The position numbers and the translations under genes were made by a program. The notes under the pieces were generated by a model, which ran no database searches, was not told the origin of the DNA, and worked only from the letters and a program-made list of their open reading frames with translations. Positions 33,893 through 41,742 of a stretch of 64,000 nucleotides of DNA are shown here, piece after piece. Location of the stretch: contig DIYO01000001.1 in the NCBI GenBank assembly GCA_002427755.1, positions 868,001-932,000 on the forward strand. Reading direction: 5' to 3'. The number at the start of each line of letters is the position of its first letter. The first letter of the stretch is position 1. Source of the stretch: Roseivirga sp. UBA6052. GTDB taxonomy: Bacteria; Bacteroidota; Bacteroidia; Cytophagales; Cyclobacteriaceae.

Positions 33893-34666
33893 TTAACTGA
33901 TTACTGATTTGACAAATTCATCTATGTTGTCGTTGAGGTTACCCTCTTTAGAAATGGCTTTTATAAAGGCACTACCAATTATAGCACCATTGGCATTCGC
34001 TGATGCTTTATCGAATGTCTCTTTGTTGGAAATTCCGAATCCGATCAATGTTGGATTCTTTAAGTCCATGGCTTTGATCCTAGCAAAATACGCTTCCTGA
34101 TCTCCTGAGACTTGTGCTTTGGCACCCGTTGTACTCGCTGAAGACACCATGTAAATAAAGCCGCTTGAGTTTTCATCTATGTCGCGAATTCTAGATTCAG
34201 AAGTCTGTGGCGTAATCAAGAAAATATTGAGCAAGCCGTGCTTATCGAATAATGGCTTATGCACCTCTATATACTCAAACATTGGGAGGTCTGGCAGAAT
34301 TAATCCATCAACTCCAATCTCTTGACAATCCTTACAGAACTGCTCAATACCATATTGTACAATTGGATTGATATAGCCCATTAAAATAATTGGGATCGAA
34401 ACTTTCTCTCGAACACCTTTCAGTTGCTCTAAAAGAAGTTTTAATGTCATACCATTGTCCAAAGCCACACCATTACTGTCTTGAATGGTTGGACCATCTG
34501 CAATAGGATCTGAGAATGGAATCCCAACTTCAATTAGATCTGCTCCAGAAACTTCTAACTGCTCCATTATAGCCGTAGTATCGTCCAATTGAGGATAACC
34601 AGCAGTAAAGTACACGTTCAGCACGCGATCTGATTTATGCTTAAAAAGCTCTTCTATTCTGTTCAT
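33893..34666 (-). CDS. trpA: Tryptophan synthase alpha subunit
   Basis: The 257-residue TIM barrel cleaves indole-3-glycerol phosphate to indole, which passes to TrpB. The catalytic Glu is in LIEVGIPFSDP near 40-50 and the second acid in the DGLILPDLP block; GFGISN is the phosphate loop. It lies downstream of trpB across a 66-base gap with a palindromic element. Confidence 0.96.
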   Translation of the reverse strand: MNRIEELFKHKSDRVLNVYFTAGYPQLDDTTAIMEQLEVSGADLIEVGIPFSDPIADGPTIQDSNGVALDNGMTLKLLLEQLKGVREKVSIPIILMGYINPIVQYGIEQFCKDCQEIGVDGLILPDLPMFEYIEVHKPLFDKHGLLNIFLITPQTSESRIRDIDENSSGFIYMVSSASTTGAKAQVSGDQEAYFARIKAMDLKNPTLIGFGISNKETFDKASANANGAIIGSAFIKAISKEGNLNDNIDEFVKSVIS

Positions 34667-34676
34667 AAATAGTTTT

Positions 34677-34731
34677 GAGTTATGAGTTTCGAGTTTCGAG
34701 CTCGTAACTATTGGCTCACTACTCGTAACTC
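34677..34731. repeat. Palindromic element in the trpB-trpA gap
   Basis: GAGTTATGAGT (34677-34687) and ACTCGTAACTC (34721-34731) are inverted copies with one mismatch, with internal TTTCGAG duplications. The element occupies nearly the whole gap. Confidence 0.65.
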
Positions 34732-34732
34732 A

Positions 34733-35914
34733 CTAATATTTCCCCCATTTAATGTATGTTTCTAAATCTTTATCCCCTCTTCCTGAAAGGTTGATCACAA
34801 CAATATCTTCTGGCTTAAAACTCATTTGGTTAAGCGCAGCAAAAGCATGAGCGGTTTCAATAGCAGGAATAATCCCTTCTAAGCGACTCAATTGAATACC
34901 AGACTTCATAGCCTCCTCATCAGTTACACTGTAAAATTTAGCTCTCCCTGTTTCATATAAGTGTGCATGAACAGGACCAATTCCAGGATAATCTAATCCG
35001 GCTGATATGGAATAAGGCTCAACCACTTGACCATCTTCCGTTTGCATTAAAAGTGTTCTACTTCCATGTAAAACTCCAGGTTTACCCAAAACAGTTGTTG
35101 CCGCAGACTCTCCTGTATGATTTCCTTTTCCTGCTGCTTCAACAGCAACCAATTGTACATCCTCATCATCGTAATAATGATAGAAAGCTCCCGCTGCATT
35201 AGAACCTCCACCAACACAAGCAATTACATAGTCAGGGTTGGTTTGCCCTTCTTGTTCTTGGAGTTGTTTCTTTATCTCCTCACTAATAACTGACTGAAAG
35301 CGAGCTACCATCTCAGGATATGGATGAGGCCCCACTACAGAACCGATGATGTAATGCGTATCCGTTGGGTTATTGATCCAATGGCGCATTGCTTCATTCG
35401 TTGCATCTTTTAGGGTTTTGCTACCACTTTCTGCAGCGCGAACTTCAGCACCAAGGATTCGCATGCGCTCTACATTTGGCTTCTGTCTTTCAATATCTAC
35501 TGCGCCCATGTAGACGATACATTCTACTCCCATGAGTGCACAAACCGTGGCAGTGGCCACACCATGTTGACCAGCACCAGTTTCAGCAATAATTTTTTTC
35601 TTACCCAAACGCTGCGCCATCAAAATCTGGCCAATTGTGTTATTTACTTTATGTGCTCCTGTATGACAAAGATCTTCTCTCTTCAGATAGATTTTGGCTC
35701 CATACTTTTCTGAAAGTCTTTCAGCTTTGTAGAGTGGTGTCGGTCTACCCACAAAGTCTTTCAAAAGCGACTGAAACTGCTCCTGAAAGTCAGGTTCAGC
35801 CATGATTCGCTCATAATTATCTCTCAACTCCTCAATATTCGGATAAAGCATTTCTGGGATATATGCTCCTCCAAAATTACCGTAATACCCTCTTTCGTCA
35901 ACTTTTACTTTCAT
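34733..35914 (-). CDS. trpB: Tryptophan synthase beta subunit
   Basis: The 393-residue PLP enzyme condenses indole with serine. The Schiff-base Lys89 is in [13 protein letters not shown], the Glu in [11 protein letters not shown], the glycine-rich phosphate site in [10 protein letters not shown], and the C-terminal SGRGDKD is present. This is the standard TrpB1 form (393 residues). It lies upstream of trpA and downstream of trpF. Confidence 0.97.
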   Translation of the reverse strand: MKVKVDERGYYGNFGGAYIPEMLYPNIEELRDNYERIMAEPDFQEQFQSLLKDFVGRPTPLYKAERLSEKYGAKIYLKREDLCHTGAHKVNNTIGQILMAQRLGKKKIIAETGAGQHGVATATVCALMGVECIVYMGAVDIERQKPNVERMRILGAEVRAAESGSKTLKDATNEAMRHWINNPTDTHYIIGSVVGPHPYPEMVARFQSVISEEIKKQLQEQEGQTNPDYVIACVGGGSNAAGAFYHYYDDEDVQLVAVEAAGKGNHTGESAATTVLGKPGVLHGSRTLLMQTEDGQVVEPYSISAGLDYPGIGPVHAHLYETGRAKFYSVTDEEAMKSGIQLSRLEGIIPAIETAHAFAALNQMSFKPEDIVVINLSGRGDKDLETYIKWGKY

Positions 35915-35930
35915 AGTCTATACATTTTTC

Positions 35931-36008
35931 GTCACTGCGAGGCACGAAGCAGTCTCCCTAACCGATCAGGAGATTCCTTCACTTTCGTTCCTCAAGCTCG
36001 GAATGACG
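35931..36008. repeat. Palindromic repeat overlapping the 3' end of trpF
   Basis: The left arm begins GTCACTGCGAGGCACGAAGC and reaches TCTCC; the right arm begins GGAGATTCC and ends CGGAATGACG. The same repeat type lies at 37537-37611 and, half-decayed, at 10681. Its right arm extends into trpF and supplies the last codons and, at 35966, the stop. Confidence 0.8.
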
Positions 36009-36616
36009 TTAACCAGTTCTTTAATCTTCTCAATATCCTTTAATCCAGGCTCAATCTCATACTTAGAATTCACATCTAATGCATGAATATTCAGTCCCTT
36101 TATGTTGTCAAGTGCCTTTATATTTTCATTGGAAATTCCCCCGCTTAAAAAGAAGGGAACCTCCTGATCATATTCTTTTAATTTCTCCCAATTGAATTGT
36201 ACCCCGGTACCACCTCTTTGCCTCGATTTGGTATCGAATAGAAAGAAGTCAACATGAGGTTTATAAGGTTCTAGTTCTGAAAAGTTGAAACTATCATCTA
36301 CACCGAAAACTTTGGTGATTTTCAAGCCTTCTGCCTTTAATTCCTTTACCAACTCAATGCTCTCTTCTCCATGAAGTTGAAGCATTTCAAGCCCATAGGC
36401 ACGAACTTTCGACATAATAAATTCAAAAGAGGCATTTACAAAAACACCCACCTTAATTATCCCTTCAGGAAAATCTTTCAATACTTCTGCTCTTAAAATA
36501 CCTTCTGCATTTCGAGGTGATTTCTCGTAGAAAATGAAACCAACATAGTCTGGCTGCAAAGACAATAAGTCCCTGATATTTTTAGTATCTCGCATGCCAC
36601 AAACCTTCAATTTCAT
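35966..36616 (-). CDS. trpF: Phosphoribosylanthranilate isomerase with repeat-encoded tail
   Basis: The 216-residue barrel isomerises phosphoribosylanthranilate. Catalytic Cys6 is in KVCGMRD and the Asp in FFLFDTKS near 130; FLSGGIS and LDVNSKYE follow. The normal family end is near the helix IEKIKELVN. The last 13 residues, VIPSLRNESEGIS, are encoded by the right arm of the palindromic repeat at 35931-36008, which also provides the stop codon. The barrel is intact, so activity is expected. Confidence 0.95.
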   Translation of the reverse strand: MKLKVCGMRDTKNIRDLLSLQPDYVGFIFYEKSPRNAEGILRAEVLKDFPEGIIKVGVFVNASFEFIMSKVRAYGLEMLQLHGEESIELVKELKAEGLKITKVFGVDDSFNFSELEPYKPHVDFFLFDTKSRQRGGTGVQFNWEKLKEYDQEVPFFLSGGISNENIKALDNIKGLNIHALDVNSKYEIEPGLKDIEKIKELVNVIPSLRNESEGIS

Positions 36617-36624
36617 AATGATTA

Positions 36625-36732
36625 GTGATGAGTATTTAATGTAAAATTGAACCTAGCTAGAGTTTTAGGTTCCACTAGTTTGCCTTCGTTATCAATTTCT
36701 CCAGAACTCATCATTCAACATTTATTATTCAC
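36625..36732. repeat. Inverted-repeat segment in the trpC-trpF gap
   Basis: GATGAGT (36627-36633) pairs with ACTCATC (36706-36712), with GTG/CAC and AATAAT extensions nearby. Inside, AACCTA (36650-36655) and TAGGTT (36666-36671) form a small hairpin. The 124-base gap holds no ORF. Confidence 0.45.
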
Positions 36733-36740
36733 CATTAAAA

Positions 36741-37526
36741 CTAGCGAAGCTTACTTATGAATTCTCTTGCCGCTCGTTCTGGTCTACCGGTTTTCATAAA
36801 GGTTTCACCAATTAAAAAGCCTTTAAATCCATAGGTCCTCAAATCAATAATCGTTTCAGGCTCGCTTATGCCACTTTCTGAAATCTTGACAAAATCATCA
36901 GGAATCAATGCAGCTAAATCCTTAGAAGTCTGAACACTTACATCAAAGGTTTTGAGGTTCCTATTATTCACACCAACCACATCTAAGTGTTCATTCAAGT
37001 TGTTCTCTAATTCTTCTTGATTATGAACTTCCATCAGCACTTCTAATTGTAGAGTCTTTGCAAAGGCAGCCAACTCTTTAAGCCTTTCGGGTGATAGCGC
37101 TGCAGCGATCAGCAAAATAGCATCAGCTCCAATAGATTTTGCTTCAACAATTTGATATTCATCTATCATAAAATCTTTCCTCAGAACTGGACAAAAATTG
37201 AATTTTCGAGCCAATTCTAAATCCTCACTTTTGCCACCGAAAAATTCGGAATCCGTAAGAACCGATAGGGCTGAAGCGCCAGCCTGCATATATCCAATTG
37301 TGGTTCTCTCTACGGGAGCATGTCCATTAATCAACCCTTTGGATGGAGATTTACGCTTGAATTCAGCTATAATTCCAGATTTATCTTCTCGTAAAAGGTA
37401 TTTCTTTAGCGAAACGGGTTGACTCTCAAAATAGATGCTCTGCTCTAATCGCTTAATCGGAGTTAAAGACTTTCTTTCTTCAACCTCTTTGTGCTTATGC
37501 GCTATAATTTTTTCTAGTATATCCAT
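36741..37526 (-). CDS. trpC: Indole-3-glycerol phosphate synthase
   Basis: The 261-residue barrel closes the indole ring of CdRP. Visible are EFKRKSPSKG (catalytic Lys near 55), YMQAGASALSVLTD, VLRKDFMIDEYQ (second Lys), and ISESGIS near 218. It is monofunctional, with trpF separate. A 92-base gap with a palindromic repeat separates it from trpD upstream. Confidence 0.96.
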   Translation of the reverse strand: MDILEKIIAHKHKEVEERKSLTPIKRLEQSIYFESQPVSLKKYLLREDKSGIIAEFKRKSPSKGLINGHAPVERTTIGYMQAGASALSVLTDSEFFGGKSEDLELARKFNFCPVLRKDFMIDEYQIVEAKSIGADAILLIAAALSPERLKELAAFAKTLQLEVLMEVHNQEELENNLNEHLDVVGVNNRNLKTFDVSVQTSKDLAALIPDDFVKISESGISEPETIIDLRTYGFKGFLIGETFMKTGRPERAAREFISKLR

Positions 37527-37536
37527 GTTTATATTC

Positions 37537-37611
37537 GTGACTGCGAGGTACGAAGGAGTCTCCTTTTTCTAATGAGGAGATTGCCGCGGTCGTGCCTCCC
37601 TCGCAATGACG
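37537..37611. repeat. Palindromic repeat in the trpD-trpC gap
   Basis: GTGACTGCGAGGTACGAAGG starts the left arm; the right arm ends CCTCCCTCGCAATGACGG. It is the same repeat type as 35931-36008, with full inverted arms around a TTTTTCTAAT centre. Confidence 0.8.
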
Positions 37612-37618
37612 GCAAGTT

Positions 37619-38605
37619 TTATAATTCAATAATCTTTTTAAATGTCCTTAATGCTTTACAACTCTCTAGTGATTCTCTTGCCATACCTAATGCATCTTCT
37701 GTAGAGACACCTTTACCACATTGAATGGCCATGGCTGCGTTAGCTATCACAACATTTTTCTGTGGTTCGGTTCCATTCCCTTTCAGTATGTCTTCAAATA
37801 TTTTGGCTGATTCTTCCACTGAGTCGCCACCAAAAATATCCTCCTGTCTTATAGCATCGAATCCTAAATCATAAGGATTAACAATCTCTTCTTTGCCATT
37901 AGATATCTTCTTAAATGAACCTGTCAATGATATCTCGTCATAGCCGTCTAAGGCATGAAGAATAACAAAACTCTTGTCAGTTTTCTGGTAGAGATAGCCA
38001 TACAACCGAGCTAATTCCAAGCTAAAAACACCTACCAACTGCTTTCTAGGGAAAGATGGGTTTACCATTGGGCCCAACATATTAAAGAAAGTTTTAACCC
38101 CTAGTTCCCTACGTATTGGCGCTACGTTCTTCATTGCCGGATGAAAAAGAGGTGCATGCAAAAAACAGAGCCCACATTCATCCAAGCTCTTTTTAAGCTT
38201 ATCTACATCATTGGTAAATTCATATCCAAAATGAGCCATTAGGTTTGATGAACCAGAAACCGAAGACACACCATTGTTTCCGTGCTTTGCTACATTTTGT
38301 CCAGCACCGGCTACTATAAATGATGACAATGTTGAGATATTGAAAGTGTTCTTGCCATCGCCTCCCGTTCCACATAGATCTATCGCATCATATTCTGGAA
38401 TTTCAACAGGTACACAAAGCTCTAACATGGCATCTCTAAAGCCTTCTAGCTCCTCAACAGTAATACTCCTCATCAAGTAAACTGTAAGAAAAGCCGCCAC
38501 TTGGCTCTGGTTATACTGGCCTTGCGCAAGATTCTTGAGTATCTCTTTTGCTGTTTCCTTATCCAGCGATTTGTATTCGAATAGCTGATTTAATATTTCT
38601 TTCAT
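37619..38605 (-). CDS. trpD: Anthranilate phosphoribosyltransferase
   Basis: The 328-residue protein transfers phosphoribose from PRPP to anthranilate. The PRPP loop CGTGGDGKNTFNIST is near residues 78-92, with KHGNNGVSS and GVKTFFNMLGPMVNP (near 169-183) as further blocks. It starts 7 bases after trpG and ends before the palindromic repeat. Confidence 0.96.
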   Translation of the reverse strand: MKEILNQLFEYKSLDKETAKEILKNLAQGQYNQSQVAAFLTVYLMRSITVEELEGFRDAMLELCVPVEIPEYDAIDLCGTGGDGKNTFNISTLSSFIVAGAGQNVAKHGNNGVSSVSGSSNLMAHFGYEFTNDVDKLKKSLDECGLCFLHAPLFHPAMKNVAPIRRELGVKTFFNMLGPMVNPSFPRKQLVGVFSLELARLYGYLYQKTDKSFVILHALDGYDEISLTGSFKKISNGKEEIVNPYDLGFDAIRQEDIFGGDSVEESAKIFEDILKGNGTEPQKNVVIANAAMAIQCGKGVSTEDALGMARESLESCKALRTFKKIIEL

Positions 38606-38612
38606 TGCTCTC

Positions 38613-39182
38613 TTAGCTCAACCAGTTTTCAATCAATTTATGTCCATGCTCTGTCATTATAGACTCAGGATGGAATTGGACGCCTTTTACATCATACTCC
38701 CTATGACTAATGGCCATAATTTCTCCGAACTCATCTACTGCAGTGACCTCCAATTTGTCACCGATATGATTTCTATCAACATTCCAGCTATGGTAGTGAC
38801 ATATTTTATAAGCTTGTGGTACACCTCTAAATAGACGGTCGTCTTTTTTCAGAACTTCCAGTTGGCTCGAAATACCATGGAGAACTGTTTCCATGTTGTA
38901 TAACTTGGCACCATAAGCTTCAGCAATACCTTGATGTCCCAGACAAACTCCTAATATGCTCTTGGTCTTCCCATAGCGCTTGATGAGAGCAGGCATTATG
39001 CCGGCCTCTTCTGGAATACCTGGCCCCGGAGATAGCAGTATCTTATCATAGTCTCCTACTTTATCAAGATCGATCTGATCATTTCGGAAAACATCTAGAT
39101 TAACGCTATGACCTAACTCCTTGATGTAATGCACCAAGTTGTAGGTAAAAGAGTCGTAATTATCGAGTACTAAAATCTTCAT
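38613..39182 (-). CDS. trpG: Anthranilate synthase component II (glutaminase)
   Basis: The 189-residue class I amidotransferase provides ammonia to TrpE. It has DNYDSFTYNLVHY at 7-19, SPGPG at 51-55, the nucleophile Cys80 in GVCLGHQ and His171/Glu173 in QFHPESIMTEHG. It is separated from trpE and trpD by 7 bases each. A para-aminobenzoate role as well is possible but not testable here. Confidence 0.96.
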   Translation of the reverse strand: MKILVLDNYDSFTYNLVHYIKELGHSVNLDVFRNDQIDLDKVGDYDKILLSPGPGIPEEAGIMPALIKRYGKTKSILGVCLGHQGIAEAYGAKLYNMETVLHGISSQLEVLKKDDRLFRGVPQAYKICHYHSWNVDRNHIGDKLEVTAVDEFGEIMAISHREYDVKGVQFHPESIMTEHGHKLIENWLS

Positions 39183-39189
39183 TGCTCAA

Positions 39190-40593
39190 TTACTTGATCT
39201 CTTTAGCCAATTGAATCGCGCTTCTGAGAGCAGCTAATTTATTATTGACCTCTTGTAATTCGGATTCAGTGCTAGACTTTGCCACAACACCTGCCCCAGC
39301 CTGATAGAAAAGACTATTGTCTTTACTCAAGAAAGATCGAATCATGATGGCATGGTTGAAGTCACCATTGAAACCCATAAAACCTATAGCTCCACCATAG
39401 TACCCCCTCCTTGTCTTTTCATAATCATTGATGAGCTGCATAGCTCTCACTTTTGGTGCTCCACTCAAAGTTCCAGCCGGAAAAGTACCAGCAATCATAG
39501 CCGTTTCTTTCATCTCAGGACTTAATTCTCCTGTTACCTTAGAAACCAAGTGTATCACATGAGAGAAGTACTGAATCTCCTTATAAGTATCTACTTCAAC
39601 ATTAGAACCAGCACGGCTCAGATCATTTCTTGCCAAATCAACTAGCATCACATGCTCTGAATTCTCTTTAGGATCATCGTGAAGTTTCTTAGCTAATTCA
39701 GCATCGGCTTCATCGTTGCCTGTTCTTCTGAATGTTCCCGCTATCGGGTGAATTGTTGCTTTTCTATCCTTTATAATCAGTTGCGCTTCAGGAGAAGATC
39801 CAAAAATCTTGTATGAACCATAATCAAAATAAAATAGATATGGCGAAGGGTTAACTGATCTTAGAGCACGATATACGTTGAATTCATCGCCTGAAAAAGA
39901 CTCCTGGAATCTTCTAGATAAAACTATCTGGAAAACATCTCCTCTAAAGCAATGATCCATACCCTTTTGAAGAATATCTAAGAACTCTTCATCTGTGTAG
40001 TTTGATTGCTCGTCATCATTTGGTGTGAATTCATAAGACGGGTAATTCTTGTTATTAACAAGTTGCTCGATGGCTTCTAGTCCCTTTGGAGACTCAGTAT
40101 CTGGATAATGTTCAAAGATGTAAAGCTCATTCTTAAAATGATCTATTGCAATCACATAGCGATAAACATGATAGAGAATATCGGGTATTCCGTATTGATC
40201 CTCTTTATTTTCAGAAACAGGTATATGCTCAAAATATTGAACCGCGTCATAACCTATATAACCAAAAAGACCATTATTGATGAACTTAAAAGGGTTTTCT
40301 TCTGCTTGAAATGCATTTGCAAAAGCATCTAACTTAGCCATGGCTTCTTCGCCACTAACCTCTCCAACCTCGGCCATGCCAACAATATGCTGACTGTGAA
40401 GTCCATCTTTTACCTCAAAACGAGCAAGTGGATCGCAACAGATGTACGAGAAACTGTCATCAGCTCCATGATAGTCTGAACTCTCCAAAAGAATTGGATT
40501 CTCATATTTATCTCTCAGCTTCAAATAGATACTCACGGGAGTAACCGTATCTGCTAATAGTTTTTTGTAATTGGTTTTAAGTTTAATGCTCAT
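39190..40593 (-). CDS. trpE: Anthranilate synthase component I
   Basis: The 467-residue chorismate-using enzyme catalyses the first committed step of tryptophan synthesis. Core blocks are FQIVLSRRF, SPSPYLFYFDYG-like NPSPYLFYF near 250, IAGTFRRTG, ARNDLSRAG, FPAGTLSGAPKVRAM and GGAIGFMGFNGD. An LLESS motif near residues 35-39 in the N-terminal domain fits the Trp feedback site. It is the first structural gene after the trp leader and terminator. Confidence 0.96.
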   Translation of the reverse strand: MSIKLKTNYKKLLADTVTPVSIYLKLRDKYENPILLESSDYHGADDSFSYICCDPLARFEVKDGLHSQHIVGMAEVGEVSGEEAMAKLDAFANAFQAEENPFKFINNGLFGYIGYDAVQYFEHIPVSENKEDQYGIPDILYHVYRYVIAIDHFKNELYIFEHYPDTESPKGLEAIEQLVNNKNYPSYEFTPNDDEQSNYTDEEFLDILQKGMDHCFRGDVFQIVLSRRFQESFSGDEFNVYRALRSVNPSPYLFYFDYGSYKIFGSSPEAQLIIKDRKATIHPIAGTFRRTGNDEADAELAKKLHDDPKENSEHVMLVDLARNDLSRAGSNVEVDTYKEIQYFSHVIHLVSKVTGELSPEMKETAMIAGTFPAGTLSGAPKVRAMQLINDYEKTRRGYYGGAIGFMGFNGDFNHAIMIRSFLSKDNSLFYQAGAGVVAKSSTESELQEVNNKLAALRSAIQLAKEIK

Positions 40594-40611
40594 TTTAAAA
40601 ACGTCTTAAAC

Positions 40612-40638
40612 AAAAAAAGCCTGCATGAACTGCAGGCT
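40612..40638 (-). terminator. trp attenuator terminator
   Basis: On the minus strand AGCCTGCA (40638-40631) and TGCAGGCT (40625-40618) form a perfect 8-bp stem with a 5-base loop, followed by TTTTTT. It lies between the trp leader stop codon and the trpE start. Confidence 0.92.
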
Positions 40639-40674
40639 TGATATATTTTTCTCAGGAATAGCTATGCGTTCACG

Positions 40675-40731
40675 TTATCGGATTTCCGTTACGTGCCACC
40701 ACCATGCGCTATTTCTGTTTATTACTTTCAT
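40675..40731 (-). CDS. trpL: trp leader peptide
   Basis: An 18-codon ORF on the minus strand reads MKVINRNSAWWWHVTEIR and ends TAA, with three consecutive Trp codons at residues 10-12. It sits 8 bases after a canonical promoter and upstream of a perfect intrinsic terminator and trpE. This is the textbook layout of tryptophan attenuation. After the stop, CGG/CCG flanked by ACGT could form the leader hairpin. A strong antiterminator is not obvious; GCATAGCT (40660-40667) pairs only weakly with the terminator arm. Confidence 0.92.
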   Translation of the reverse strand: MKVINRNSAWWWHVTEIR

Positions 40732-40739
40732 TGTGCTGC

Positions 40740-40770
40740 CAAATGTAGAAAAGGAATTATTTAATGCAAA
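40740..40770 (-). promoter_or_regulatory. Bacteroidota promoter of the trp operon
   Basis: On the minus strand TTTG (40767-40770), exactly 19 bases, then TACATTTG (40740-40747). The leader ATG at 40731 begins 8 bases later. Confidence 0.85.
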
Positions 40771-40793
40771 TGGTTTTTTAGCTTTTTCGAAAA

Positions 40794-41705
40794 TCAATCT
40801 CTTTCGAGTCTAATTAATACTGGTCTATGGTCAGATACTGTAACCTCATAAGTAGATAAACACGACTCCGGCTGAATCACTGTGGTTGAAATCTCATTAT
40901 CAAAAAGTTCATTTGTAATAAGAACTTGGTCTATTTGGCTTGACAGTGAAGGCGTTCTAAACGACCAACCCGTTGGTGGACCCTGAGCGATATCTAGTGT
41001 AGTAAATCTAAAGTTATCCGCATCGTCTATGAAGTTCTGAAATACATTATCCGTATCAACAATTTCATCATTAAAGTCTCCTAAAATGATCGTCTCTTCC
41101 GTAGCCAAATTATCATCAACATATTGCTTTAATAATTGAGATGCGGCTCTTCTTCTATCTTCAGAACCATCGCAACATTTTAAATGCACATTGATGAGAT
41201 TAACAGCTAATCCACTGAAATGTGTCACTTGCATGAGGTAAGGTCTGCGAAAAGAGGTAAAAGCATTATTGTATTCGTCAGTGTCCTCGTTATAAAGATT
41301 AACAGGGCTTCCACTTACAGTTACCTCAGCGGTCTTGTACAAGTAAGCCAACATAAGATTACTGTTATTGACTTGCGTAATGTATCCTTCCCATCCCTCA
41401 AGTGCATTCACTAAATCTTCGAATTCACTCACAGAGGTCATTTCTTGAAGTGCAATTACATCTAAATCGTATTGCTCAATCATTTGCTTAACTATGTCGA
41501 AAGAGGTTTCAACTTTAGGAAATTGCTCAATATTCCAAGTTGCTACTTCTAAGGTTTGAGCTGACCTGTCAGCCAAACAATTTTCGAATGATATGGGCTC
41601 AGCTTCAGGCTCTTCCGGTGCAGTAGGAGTTGGGGTAAAACTTGTGTTGTCACCACATGAGAACAATGCAAGTATTAGAATAATGAATAGATAGTTTTTG
41701 TGCAT
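40794..41705 (-). CDS. Endonuclease/exonuclease/phosphatase-fold lipoprotein
   Basis: I chose ATG 41705 (303 residues), giving a lipoprotein signal ending ALFSC. The EEP fold is clear: VATWNIEQFPK near 53, the metal Glu in VIALQEM near 88, LINVHLKCC near 160, ILGDFNDE near 195 and SDHRPVLI close to the C-terminus. Such proteins are Mg-dependent nucleases or phosphodiesterases. The lipid anchor places it outside the cytoplasm, so extracellular nucleic acid or a lipid head group is a plausible target. Its stop lies 23 bases upstream of the trp promoter. Confidence 0.85.
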   Translation of the reverse strand: MHKNYLFIILILALFSCGDNTSFTPTPTAPEEPEAEPISFENCLADRSAQTLEVATWNIEQFPKVETSFDIVKQMIEQYDLDVIALQEMTSVSEFEDLVNALEGWEGYITQVNNSNLMLAYLYKTAEVTVSGSPVNLYNEDTDEYNNAFTSFRRPYLMQVTHFSGLAVNLINVHLKCCDGSEDRRRAASQLLKQYVDDNLATEETIILGDFNDEIVDTDNVFQNFIDDADNFRFTTLDIAQGPPTGWSFRTPSLSSQIDQVLITNELFDNEISTTVIQPESCLSTYEVTVSDHRPVLIRLERD

Positions 41706-41742
41706 GCACAAATGTAATTCGCTCTTTGGAAAATGAAGCTAT

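Noticed and set aside
34667..37618. CRISPR-like or tandem repeat array in the trp operon gaps
   Set aside because: The repeats are palindromic, singly spaced and of several types, without regular spacers.
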